Source of the DNA: Smittium mucronatum
Taxonomy: Eukaryota; Kickxellomycota; Harpellomycetes; Harpellales; Legeriomycetaceae
Length of the DNA stretch: 33,292 nt
Direction: 5' to 3'
NCBI GenBank assembly: GCA_001953115.1
Contig: LSSL01000953.1
Location: 1-33,292, forward strand
The notes under the pieces are model-generated. The model made no database searches. It had not been told where the DNA came from and saw only the letters and a program-made list of their open reading frames with translations. Both the position numbers and the translations under genes were made by a program. Shown one piece after another: positions 20,727-32,357 of the stretch (position 1 is its first letter; the number at the start of each line of letters is the position of its first letter).

Positions 20727-21572
20727 TCAAATGTTATCTATTACTGAGTTTATATCTATCCAAGATTTATACTCAGAAACCAAAGTCATAAATCCTATAT
20801 CCCCATTTTCTCCGCATGATCCTCTTTTTCCAGAACTGTAAAAATGACTAGATATTCCAAAAATATAAAATACATTTTCTCTTTGGATTAACACAGGACC
20901 TCCCATATCACCATAACATGTGCTTTGATTAAAACTGACCTCATAGCAATAAGATTTTCCTGTTTTTTCATATTTATCACACAATTTTCCATTATTTTGA
21001 GTTATTTCAAGAGATCTCAGAAATCTTTTTGAATTAATATTATCCTTTATATTTGTAAACCCGTACCCTACGATCTTTAAACTGTCTCTCTTTTCTAGTT
21101 CTTGGGGTTCGACTTTGAATAAATTACCTTTTAAGGATATATTTCCTGATAGTTTTAATATAGCTATGTTGTTTTCAAAGGTATTGGCGTTAAAACCTTC
21201 GTGTTTTATGATTTTCTCTAACCTAAAACGCATTTCATTAAAGCTATCTCCTACAGAAACAATAACTTTATTATAATCGGCCTCCTTCCCATCTTTTAAA
21301 AAGCAGCTAGCTGCAGTAAGAATAAAACGACTATTTAAAAACGTTCCAGTGCAATATAGTTTGCTGTTTTGATAACCAATTGTTATCTTAACAACAACAT
21401 CACTATAAAAATTTATAGCATCCTCTCCAGTGACTCTTTTAATTAGATGCTCTTTGGGCTTATATTGTACGGGTAAGGATTTATTAAATATAAATCTCAA
21501 ATCCATACTTTTATTTATGGGAATGCTTAGGATAGCAGAAAAAATAAATACAATGATAAATATAAACTTCAT
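20727..21572 (-). CDS. Secreted trypsin-fold pseudoprotease, second paralogue
   Basis: Complete 281-residue frame, ATG at 21570-21572, no intron. Residues 1-17 (MKFIFIIVFIFSAILSI) form a signal peptide. RVTGEDA (46-52) corresponds to the RIVGGEDA activation site, followed by YCTGTFL, ILTAASC, TFENNIAIL and CYGDMGGPV in S1 order. The catalytic triad is replaced by Ser89, Asn135 and Met223, the same three residues as in the gene at 5082-6014. GKSYCYEV and GKRGSC are also shared. Six S1-type cysteines remain, so the fold is probably intact and secreted while hydrolysis is not expected. It is AT-rich in codon use like its surroundings, and more so than its paralogue. It is the one convincing host gene in the right-hand 20 kb. 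Confidence 0.9.
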   Translation of the reverse strand: MKFIFIIVFIFSAILSIPINKSMDLRFIFNKSLPVQYKPKEHLIKRVTGEDAINFYSDVVVKITIGYQNSKLYCTGTFLNSRFILTAASCFLKDGKEADYNKVIVSVGDSFNEMRFRLEKIIKHEGFNANTFENNIAILKLSGNISLKGNLFKVEPQELEKRDSLKIVGYGFTNIKDNINSKRFLRSLEITQNNGKLCDKYEKTGKSYCYEVSFNQSTCYGDMGGPVLIQRENVFYIFGISSHFYSSGKRGSCGENGDIGFMTLVSEYKSWIDINSVIDNI

Positions 21573-21628
21573 AGTAATGGATATTTGATTGTTGTAATTT
21601 CAAATTTTCCCTTAGAGTGGTTTTTTAT

Positions 21629-21638
21629 TTTATATAAA
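21629..21638 (-). promoter_or_regulatory. TATA box of the 20.7-21.6 kb trypsin-fold gene
   Basis: CTTTATATAAAA on the minus strand, about 60 bp upstream of the ATG, in a similar position to the TATA box of the paralogue. Confidence 0.45.
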
Positions 21639-21639
21639 G

Positions 21640-24600
21640 ATTTTTCATGATTAAAGAAGATAAAAATTATAAAATAAAAATCGAATATACTAAACTATAA
21701 ATTCAATTATTTCGATTTCCAGTGCTTAATCTAATTTTAGAAAAAAGAATAGCCAGATCCTATAAATATTTGTTGGTTAAATTTTTAGTTAAATGCTGGT
21801 TATATTTATGTAAACATAATTAATTTCTATTATAGGAAATTTTAGAATAATAACATGAAATTCAATGTATATCCCTTTTAAATTTGGTACATCATCAAGT
21901 ATTTATACTTCTATATTTGGAATCTTCCTATAACGGTATATTTCTTTATGAATACTTATCTTTTTATTAACGAATAATTGTTTATCTTTGGTAAAAACTT
22001 AAAATCACAAGAACAACCATATGAAAATATTTATTTTAAAAATTTTACCGGTTTACGGAAAAATATTATTAAAAAAATTAATTCACAAAACAAAAAAAAA
22101 GAGTTTAGGTTACATTTTTAATGAAAAAAAAAACATTTTGAGCATCAATTGTCATTAGAAATAAAAAAAATTACGGCTAATATTCGTCATTCAGTTTTTA
22201 ATGAAATCTTCATGAAATTAAGATAAATTTCGTCAAAATTATTACCAATCTAGTTATATTTACTATATTTTAGGTGTTATTCAAACAATTCATTAACTAA
22301 TAAATTTATAGTGATGATAAAAATGGTTTTATTTCAAGTTAATTTCAATAAGATTTGCTATAAAGCGCTATTAGCAAGCCAAGAAAGTTGCTAACCATAC
22401 TATTTTACCTATCTTAGATGATAAAACCTGAAATAAATTTCCAAATGGGAAAATTATAAACATGAAATTCTGGTTTTGGTACATATGTTTGAGCAACCTC
22501 TTTTTTTATTTTGTTTTGTTTTAAAGTCTAAAAACTTTTTGTTAGATGGTGGATTTATTAAAGAAAAAAAACGAGGGTTTCAGGCTAATGATATTTTTGG
22601 ATAAAACATAATTTATTCCATCGCTGTTAAATTTTTTCAATTCAAAAAAAAAATTAATAAATTCATTTGTTTCAAAAAATTTAATTGAATATTTACGATT
22701 TTTTTTTTTATAATTAGGAAAAAACAGGGATAAATAATATGAATATGAATATATAGGAGCTATAATATTTGGATTATTGTTTTCAAGATTGACTATATTC
22801 ATTTGAATTCTATTATAAAAAACCAATCAATGAAAAAAAGCATTGTCATTCCCCTAAAATTTTATAAAAAAGCAGGTTTGTGACTCAATAAATACGCTTA
22901 TATTTCTTGATGATAAAAAGTATTAATTAATAAAGCTCATATCTAACAACATTATTGAAAGCCATCTCCCTGAATAATTTTTATTTCAGTTTTCACACTA
23001 CACGGAATATAATCGGAATTATTTTAGATAAAACATCAGAATTATATTTTTACTGATCTAAAAACATGTATATACTTTAAACCAATTAAAAGGCCAATTT
23101 TGTTATATATATAATAAAAAATGATAAGTCAGATCATTTTTTAATGACGTTATCTTAAAATAAAATTCCTTGATAAAAATAAAAAAAGAAGCTAGACAAT
23201 TTGAGATCATAATTTTAGTACCCTTTTCAAAAAAATTTATGAATCTTTCATATTTGTTGTCCCATTATAATTTAAGGATAATTAGATCTTTAAAATATAA
23301 TGGTATTCAAAATCAACATTTTATCTTTTAGATATACATATATATCTTTAAATTGTGTTTTTAGGAAATCCTATTTAGATAACTGTATGTAAATAAATCA
23401 AAAACGAATTATTTTGTAAAGCATTATAAGTATCATGAAATTATAAGTATTAATATTTAAAAGTCTAAATTAGCCACTTATTAGAAGCTATATTATTTAT
23501 AAAAAGTTAGAAATATTATAGTATATCAGAAAAAAATCGAGCTATTTAATATAATAAATATTTATTCGATAAGCCGATTAGTCTTTTTTTTTTGTATAAC
23601 GGAATTTTATTTTAAGACAATGTCATTAAAAACTATACTAAAAAATATGAAAAAATGAAAAAGTCATATAGAACCAATTAGTCCAATAGTTTGATTTCGA
23701 TTTAAGATATATTTTAAATCTCTTTAATTATAAAAAACCCATCAATTAAAAAATAATAGTATTTATACCAATTTAAAAGCATAGTAATATATTTCAAAAA
23801 GTATTTGATATTTCAATAACCTTATTTAAGGTCAAACTTCTTAAAAAATGCAAAATTTATTACAATATTCTATGTAGTATTTTTTCATTAAAACTTCTGA
23901 GGGGAACAATAAATCTATTTCAAATAATAATCAATCCCAATAATGGTAAAAATAAAAAATAATCATACACCAGAAGTCAAAGTTTTAATTTTCGGAGAAA
24001 TAAACACATTTAAAATAACCAAATCCCTACTAAAAACTCTAAAAATTTATGAGAAATAAAGGTTAATATTTTATTAAAAAAATTTAAAACTGATATTATT
24101 AAAGGAAAAAACGCTATTTGTAGGCTGGAAATGTTATTATCGTTGATAAAGCTTTTCCAGTTTTATTAAAAAAAAATTTTGGAATTTATTTAACAGTAAT
24201 TCTTCCACTCAAATCTGTATTTACCAACAATCAATTCCATTCTTTTACTCCAATGAATTTCAAGAAGCAAGCCAATAAGCTGATATATTAGAAAAAAGAT
24301 AATTAAAATTTATATTAACATATAAATGAAAATGTAGATAAAATAATTATTGAGTAAGAGTACTAAAACATATTATATATGTAGAGGAGTTATTTTATCT
24401 GAAAGCTCTTTATTCTTGAATCTATCTGATCAGCAGATTTAGCCAGTAGATCATAATGGTTTTTGGAACTTGAATTTCGGTTTTTTTTTCTGAGTCATTA
24501 TAAAGTTTTATTTTTTTGTTTTTATATATTGCTATTATTTTTATTTTTATTATTCCTTTTTCTGATTTCATCGATTTTTATGAGGTTTAAATATTAAATT

Positions 24601-27098
24601 AAAATAAATGTATGAAGATATGTTTTTAAGGGTTTAAAATTTTGCTTATGGAGGTACTTTGAGTGCTCTTTACGTTAATTAAACAATTTGACAGTCTTAG
24701 AAAAAAGAATTATTATATTTCTCGATTTTCTTTCATTAACAATGAAAAAAATCAAGCTTTTACATTTGATTAGATTTAATCAAAATAATTTAATTCTTAT
24801 GTGTGAATTTTTTATTTATGAAGTCCCTTTAAAAAAAGAATATTTTATTTGAAATCTACTCATTTCAAAACCCCATTGATTCTTCTTTGTAGCTTTCTTT
24901 GTAAAATTCCCATATTATTTAATTTTTGTAAATCTAATTAAACTTTTTCTAATTTAAAATAATTGAATTATGGTATAGCAATTTTACTCATTTTAATTGT
25001 ATCTATCTCCAGACCTGAAACACTTCCACATATTTATCATGTAATTATTTGAAGGTTTAGGATGTAATAATAAAAAAACAACCAAAATTGTATTAAATTC
25101 TAATAATAATCAAAAAAATAAAAACTTGGTAATTGTTAATTTAGGTTTTGAATTTTAGGGAATTTTAAATAGCATTTCGGTCGGAATTAAAAAGATTTCC
25201 AGATGTTTTATTACTAAAAAAAGATCTATAATATTTTTTTTGTTATTAAAAAGGGAAACTGTAATAGATTTTATGGAATTGAATTTTTTTAAAAAAAAAA
25301 TCCCTCTCCCCCCATTTTTATGAATTATCGAATAATTAATCATTTTTTTATGATATTAAAATAAAATGCCGCTGATAATAGCTTCATTATTCATTTCTAA
25401 ATATTGATAAATCATATTAATAATATTTACAATGAGAATCAAAACTGGGGCCTCCTATTTTATCGAAACATAAATGTAAAATCTACGGTACAAGCTTTAT
25501 TGTAGTAACAATCTTTTATATTATTTCAAAAGGGGTAATTGGACAAAATATGCACATTTTTAACCAAATCTTACATTATTTAAGTTTAAATATTTGATTA
25601 AAAACGTGACTATTTAGCAAATAGTTCCAAATATGTCTATAAATGCGAGTTTTTTCAAAAAACTTTCTTTTTTGAAAATTCTCCTTTAAAAAAGTGTAAT
25701 AAGAAATTTATAAAATTGTTAAAGATTGGGCTTTAGAATTCTAAGACTGTTTGGTTAAAGAGAGCTCTTGTTGCTAACAGGTCGAAAACAAAATATAAAA
25801 AATTTTAATATAGGGCTGGATATATTATGAACTAAAAAATTCATCTCATTCAAGCTTTAATTTGATATTTAAAACTCTTTTTATTTATTGATGATATGGA
25901 TTCCTTAATAAATGACGCAAATTAAAAAACAATAAAAATGATTATACGCTCTTATTTCTTTTGTTTGCATATAGAGGCAAATATTTTTGTGTGGAAAATG
26001 TAACCTGAGTCATACACTAAAAATAAGGGGTCAAAATATATCCTGCCACATTAAAAATATTCACTAATATGGTTTTTTAAGTATTAAAAAAATTTAAAGC
26101 TTTAAACTCCTTAGAGAAACATAAGCCTTATTAAAAAATTATTTAATTTTTTCGTAACAGAATTGACTTTTAAATGAAATAAAAAAACAGCATTGCTTTT
26201 TTATTATTTTTTATTATGGTTTCTTTATATTCTATACTATAGTATTTAAGGTTTTTTCAATCTAAATATAATAAATATTTTCTATATATGGATATAAAGA
26301 TCAAATTAATAATAGATCCATAGCCATACAAAAGATTGATTTTATGATTTCGGGAGTTATTATATATTAGTTTATTAATATCATGATTTTTTAGAGATTT
26401 TTTTATTTATACCAATATGGGGGAGAGAAGACACAAAAAAAATCCACAGGCTTTGGCTGCTGTGAAATTATGATTAACAATAATTAAATCTAATGAATTT
26501 AGATATCCAATTTTATGCTTTTGGAAGCTGTATATTAAATTATTGAAATGAAAACATGAAAAATTTTAGTCCTAATAATATCCAACAAATTATCTTACAA
26601 AATATTAAAAATTACAATGATTTAATCTAAAGAACTCCTTAAATCAATCCCGCTATTTAATATTTGAATTTTTTTGTATTTTCAATCTATTAAACCTTCA
26701 CAACATTATAGGTATGGAATAATTGTTACAAAATCAGTCCTTTATCCTAAATCAAACTATTAAATTAATTAGAAAAGATAATTTATAAGTAAGGATGGAT
26801 GGATAATTTTCAATAAAGTTTTCTGAGAAATTGAAAAAATGGTTAAAAGAGTACATCCATTTTGGATGTGTGGAGCGCAATTCTAATGATAATAAAAGTT
26901 TATTGACGAAAAAAATAAATCTTAAGATCTTTTAGAAAGCTAGTATTTTAAGCTGATTCTCAGATTTAGTTATAACTACATCTTTTACCTAATTATTCAT
27001 TTTTGAATTCTTCAAAAGAAATTTATAAAGAAAATATGATCACATTGGATATAAAAAACAGAAAATTTCATATAATAAAGGCTTTTATATAATTATGA
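21640..27098. other. Gene-poor, very AT-rich region
   Basis: I find no supported gene in these 5.4 kb. A 94-codon minus frame at 22542-22826 and a 62-codon one at 25155-25343 are low-complexity and Asn/Lys/Phe-rich, as expected by chance at this composition. A short perfect hairpin ACATCCA-TTT-TGGATGT lies near 26853. Confidence 0.5.
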
Positions 27099-27100
27099 TA

Positions 27101-28179
27101 CACCTTTTCATGACTAAATTCAAAAAAAGTAAAACCAATTTCGAAAAAAGTGAAAATTTATTGGATAAAAGTCCAATCAATTACAAAAAAAGTAATAATG
27201 AATTAGAAAAAAATCCATTATAATTCGAATAAGTAAATCCAATTTGGTAAGAGTAGTTTTTTTTTTGGGAATTCACTTGAAAAGACATATTTTTAATTCC
27301 ATTACTTGATGTTAATTAGATAATAAATTTTTTTTTTATATTTTACCCCGTAATTCTATTTTCTGGGCTGTTGACTAGCTAAACTAGAATTGATCGTCTG
27401 ACAAAGGTAAGTTCGGGGGGTTTTATGCAAGAAATAAATAAATTTGATTTTTTTTTCGTGCATTTTTCTAAACTTATATTTTTTTATGAATTATAGCTGA
27501 TAGCCAAAAACTATATCAAAAATGCAACATTTTGTTTAAATTGCAGATATAACCTTTAATTAATAATTTTAAAAATAAACTTTCTAAAAGTTATTGTATA
27601 TTAATAGCATACAAATTGAGTCTATAACACATATCCACCTGTTATTTGAATTAAATTTTTCATAAAAATTATATCATATAATTTTACTGAAAGCTCAATA
27701 AATTTGATGCGCTCAGTTATTTAGAAACACTAAAAGGAATAATTTATATTAAAATCTTTTAAATTAAGATTTGGTTGCGATTTTGTCCCTTTAAGAGTAT
27801 TTTGTTTATTTTTTACAAGTCGGTTAGCACTTTTTATGCCTTCATGGGCATATTCCTCTTAAATTTATCCAAATAGCAGAGGTAGAGTTGAAATTTATTG
27901 ATAATAAAAGTTTTGGAAATTTAATTTTAGCCTAAATTTTACACCATTTATTTGCATATTGTGAAGTGTTATCCAAAATTACATCCTTTAAATTATAATG
28001 AAAATTATTTGATAAATATTTTTTAAATGATACTTATAATGGATATAATTTTAAAATTATTAAATTTCAGCAAAAAATAATTTAGTGAGCTCATTCCAAA
28101 TTGGATTTACTTTTTTCGAATTTATATCTACTTATTTTGTAATTGATGTTACTTTTTGCGAATTCTGTCCTGAAAAATG
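27101..28179. mobile_element. Second TA-flanked iterated-unit element, degraded
   Basis: The left end CACCTTTTCATGACTAAATTC follows TA at 27099-27100 and matches the terminus of the 13740-15905 element. About seven AAAAAAGT-type units follow to roughly 27250. The right arm (about 28095-28179) has the complementary units and a decayed terminus, CCTGAAAAATG before TA at 28180-28181. The interior (about 840 bp) has no gene. Same family as the first element but more diverged and shorter. Confidence 0.65.
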
Positions 28180-28181
28180 TA

Positions 28182-28594
28182 AATTAATAGTTATGCTGAC
28201 TATATTAAATTTAAAATATTATAAAGAATTACATTTTTTTTAAATAAAAAAATGATATGTTTTTGGAAAAATAGATTATCTACTTGGATATTTTTTTCTC
28301 AGCTTGATTTCTGGCAAGAAATCTTATGTTAAAATAAAGATAGACTTAGAATATTTCTTTTTTATTCTATTAGCTCATTATTTTTTAAGTCCCCCATTGG
28401 ATTTTAGAAATTAAAAATGATTTGTTTTTTTAAAAAAAGGGCTCTGTGTTTACAAAGTAATAATTATTTCAAATATTGAGAACCTGGACTACTCTGATAA
28501 GTTTTAAACTGAGATGCTTGAGTCAAATCTATAAGTCTTATTCTGAGAATCTATTTTGGAAAGTTACTCAAGAAAAATTTATTTTCATATAATA
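28182..28594. other. AT-rich spacer, nothing seen
   Basis: Between two mobile elements; no frame or repeat recognised. Confidence 0.5.
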
Positions 28595-28598
28595 TATA

Positions 28599-29550
28599 TG
28601 TTGTAAGTGAATGGAATACTATTGTAGATATGATCTTTATTTCGTGGATGTGATCCTTTTTTAGTTACCAAGATCCTTAATTGATTGAGACATCTTATTA
28701 ATTGGTTAGTTATGACTATTTAAATTTTGCGTATCAAATGAGATTTTATCCACAAAAAAAAAGTCTTTAATCCAATAATTTCACTATCCCCCCACCCACC
28801 TCCCACCATCAAAAATATAATCATCATTTATATATTTTTTTCAGGTTGTATTCTACACCCAGTTTTCAGAATTTAAATCTGAAAGCTGAATATATCCGAA
28901 CAAAACGAATAAACCGACAAAAAGAAAAGAAAAGAAAAGAAAACGAAAACGAAAAGCTCAGCGAAATAATATTTAACCGGTGAAAAGTTAATTTTTTTGA
29001 ATCATTATCTTTTTTTCTTTATTGAATTTATTGACCACATCTCAAAGTGTAAAGAATTATTAGCAGTTTAATTTTTAAAAACATGTAACCAGTATTCTAT
29101 GTTTATGTATAGAATGTTCGAATAAAAGCCTAATACATTTCAAAAAAATATACATAAAAGCAGCACCGGGACGTATCTAAGTTTAATAAACCTGAAATCA
29201 GCGACGGGGATAAAAATTTTCCTCCTAAAATACTTTTAAAAAGAAAAAATATACACCATTTTGATAATAAAATAGCGCAGAAAAACATAAAATTAAGTTT
29301 ATTCATTCTTAATTCTTAATTCTTCATTCTCTTCAATATTTTATATCCAAGTAAATTTTTTGTATGTATAGGAATCTGAAATATATGAAATAAATACTAC
29401 TTTTATAAATATAACAGAAAATCTGTTTTCAGCAGAAATAATAAAACAAAAATTTCTAATAATCAATACCGTAAATATCATCAACTTTATTGATTTTTTC
29501 TTATTTTTCTTGTTATTATGCTATAAATCGTACTTTAAAATTATTATATA
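28599..29550 (+). repeat. Left 952-bp terminal inverted repeat
   Basis: Reverse complement of 31402-32353. It contains an AAAGA/AACGA microsatellite at about 28918-28955 and a C-rich tract at about 28789-28807, both mirrored in the other arm. Confidence 0.93.
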
Positions 29551-29639
29551 AGAATTTGCGTTAGTAAAATTTAATAAATAAAGTTTCATAAAGTTTAATT
29601 TGGAATTTATTCTATGGCCGTGCTTGGACCTACTTGATT

Positions 29640-31260
29640 GATATTGATGCATATGTGATCTTGTTCAAATGACAAAAAATTGTGCACTTCCTGTTGTTTT
29701 TTTTGCATTTTTACTTTTTGTCCTTACATCCGCCTTTACAAGTACATTTTATATATATTCTTGAAATCCATCCGGAAGCTTTTCTAAATGCGACACTTAT
29801 AGATATTTTTTGTTTTATCACGAGTATTTCTTTATTATTTTTTCAACTTAAACTAATGTTTTTTATGAACCTTTCTATCTATAATCCCAAACTCTGTACC
29901 GACTTCATAAGAATCTCCTGTTTTTTCCAGTACCGATCCAAGAAAAAAAATGTCTCCTAATATATTTTTGCCTTCTTTAGGTATTGAAGCTTTAATTTTA
30001 GAACCTATAAGGTAATTGGAAATTCTTTGGTTATTTTCTCTAACTTTATTTTCCGATGATATTTCTCTATTTCTATTAGACTGTGATAGTAATAATTTGC
30101 TTCAGATGAAATTAAGCTTCCTTTAGAATATTCATTATAATCTCTTTGATTTTCTATTATTCTTTTTTGTATTCCATTTTGAATATTATTATTATTGCTT
30201 TCATTTTTGAGATAATAGAAATTATCAATATCCCTTTTAATCATGTTTATTTCATTATAATTGTTATTATATCGATTTAGGTCAAAATTGTAATCCAATA
30301 TAGCAAAACTTACTAGATTTTTCGTCCAAGAGTATTCTGCAAGAAACCCAACTTTAGTGCACGATTCTTGCAAATATCAGCTCTTGAAGGTGTTATTTTT
30401 ATACCTCTACTATCAGAAAGATCCATAACGTATGAAAGGCACGGTAAAAATCTAATTTATAATCACATATTTTATTTATCATTTCACAATATTACCGAAA
30501 TTCTTGTTATATAAAAAACGAAAACAAAAACGAAAAAGTTGCCTGGACCATTCATTTTCTCCTTTTTCTTCGATTAGTCTTTTTATTCTTTGATAAAGAG
30601 TACTGTGAGCTTGCTCTACCATTCAATTTGTTTGAGGATGTCTTGGATAAATGAAAACCGGATTGCTGCCAGTGAGAACTAAGAAAAAATCAATAAAATA
30701 TTTTTCGAAAACTCTCTATCATTTGTCTATTTGAATTAATTTTGGTGATATAGAAAAGGTGAAAATAAAGGTTTAAAACGTATTTAAAATACACTGTGCA
30801 GATTTAGTACTTAGAGGTGCCACAGAATTAAAATGACTAAAATGGTCAACTGCATGAGAAATGTATTTATAACCACAACTTGGGCCACTTTTCATATGTA
30901 TAACATCAATTTCTCATTTTTCAAAAGTGCTTTCCGAAAATATTGGGATTGTAATTTTTTTTTTGATGTATTAATTTTTGGCATTTTGGGCATGTTTTGA
31001 AGAATCCCTTCACGATATATTGGGTAGGGCCATAAAAGCAGTTGGAAAAGCTTTTCCAAGTTTTTTCAGCACCATGATGACCAAGAATGTAATGTATTGC
31101 TTTAATAAAATCATAAAATATATCTTTATCGATAATTTTCAGTGAATTATCAGATTTTTTAATGTGCAAAGCGATTTCACTCTTTAAGCAATAATTTCTT
31201 TTTATATTTTTTATCTTTTCTTTAGGAATGTTTGTCTCAATTTGAAGTAAGCACTTAAAA
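29640..31260 (-). pseudogene. Integrase-type transposase (HHCC zinc finger, DDE core, Cys-rich tail), broken
   Basis: The minus strand reads in order as follows. An HHCC zinc-binding domain (HYILGHHG ... TCPKCQ, about 30985-31100) lies in the intact 82-codon segment 30921-31169. Then comes an integrase core with IDVIHMKSG (first Asp, about 30890-30915), HAVDHFSHFNSVAPLSTKSA (about 30785-30850), a decayed second-Asp box near 30725 where DNG is expected, and HPQTN-stop-MVEQAHSTLY (about 30600-30650) with the final Glu. A C-terminal cysteine cluster follows, KCTCKGGCKDKK-stop-KC...KC...FC (about 29680-29740), like the CXC tail of KRBA2-like transposases. In-frame stops and frameshifts break it, one of them apparently at a Cys codon of the tail. 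A 122-codon frame (30005-30373) is an uninterpreted part between core and tail. Confidence 0.82.
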
Positions 31261-31401
31261 TATTCTTATTTTTCGGATTTGCTCAAGTTTCGATTACTTG
31301 ATTCAAAGTTTGTTTTTGATAAAGAAAGTTGAAATATGCGGATCAGACATTATCAATAGTATACTTGGTTATTTTAAAATTTTATTATTACAAATTATTA
31401 T

Positions 31402-32353
31402 TATATAATAATTTTAAAGTACGATTTATAGCATAAAGACAAGAAAAATAAGAAAAAATCAATAAAGTTGATGGTATTTACGGTATTGATTATTAGAAAT
31501 TTTTGTTTTATTATTTCTACTGAAAACAGATTTTTTGTTATATTTATAAAAGTAGTATTTATTTCATATATTTCAGATTCCTATACATACAAAAAATTTA
31601 CTTGGATATAAAATATTGAAGAGAATGAAGAATTAAGAATTAAGAATGAATAAACTTAATTTTATGTTTTTCTGCGCTATTTTATTATCAAAATGGTGTA
31701 TATTTTTTCTTTTTAAAAGTATTTTAGGAGGAAAATTTTTATCCCCGTCGCTGATTTCAGGTTTATTAAACTTAGATACGTCCCGGTGCTGCTTTTATGT
31801 ATATTTTTTTGAAATGTATTAGGCTTTTATTCGAACATTCTATACATAAACATAGAATACTGGTTACATGTTTTTAAAAATTAAACTGCTAATAATTCTT
31901 TACACTTTGAGATGTGGTCAATAAATTCAATAAAGAAAAAAAGATAATGATTCAAAAAAATTAACTTTTCACCGGTTAAATATTATTTCGCTGAGCTTTT
32001 CGTTTTCGTTTTCTTTTCTTTTCTTTTCTTTTTGTCGGTTTATTCGTTTTGTTCGGATATATTCAGCTTTCAGATTTAAATTCTGAAAACTGGGTGTAGA
32101 ATACAACCTGAAAAAAATATATAAATGATGATTATATTTTTGATGGTGGGAGGTGGGTGGGGGGATAGTGAAATTATTGGATTAAAGACTTTTTTTTTGT
32201 GGATAAAATCTCATTTGATACGCAAAATTTAAATAGTCATAACTAACCAATTAATAAGATGTCTCAATCAATTAAGGATCTTGGTAACTAAAAAAGGATC
32301 ACATCCACGAAATAAAGATCATATCTACAAAAGTATTCCATTCACTTACAACA
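31402..32353 (-). repeat. Right 952-bp terminal inverted repeat
   Basis: Mirror of the left arm. The differences I saw cluster mainly at the inner 130 bp (around 31437-31532), plus one near the outer end (about 32332). Confidence 0.93.
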
Positions 32354-32357
32354 TATA

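Larger units (their letters stand above)
28599..32353. mobile_element. DNA transposon with 952-bp terminal inverted repeats and an integrase-type transposase relic
   Basis: The arms 28599-29550 and 31402-32353 are each 952 bp and reverse-complementary, with only about six mismatches and no indels by eye. The termini are TGTTGTAAG...CTTACAACA, flanked on both sides by TATA (28595-28598 and 32354-32357). A 4-bp duplication with TGT...ACA ends is typical of integrase-type (DDE) insertion. The 1.85-kb interior carries a broken transposase on the minus strand. The layout recalls Ginger/KRBA2-like elements, but the repeats are long for that group as I know it. Confidence 0.88.

Noticed and set aside
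22542..22826. 94-codon minus frame
   Set aside because: Asn/Ile/Phe-rich low-complexity composition expected by chance in such AT-rich DNA; no signal peptide or motif.
24061..24240. Minus-strand fragment STIITFPAY, reminiscent of the Hsp70 VVTVPAYF motif
   Set aside because: Neighbouring Hsp70 motifs are absent at the expected distances and stops follow at once, so chance similarity is more likely.
29682..29960. 92-codon plus-strand hydrophobic frame
   Set aside because: It overlaps the cysteine-rich tail of the transposase read on the minus strand and is its shadow.
28599..32353. Interpretation of the long inverted repeats as LTRs of a retrotransposon
   Set aside because: The arms are inverted rather than direct, and no RT, RNase H or protease lies between them.
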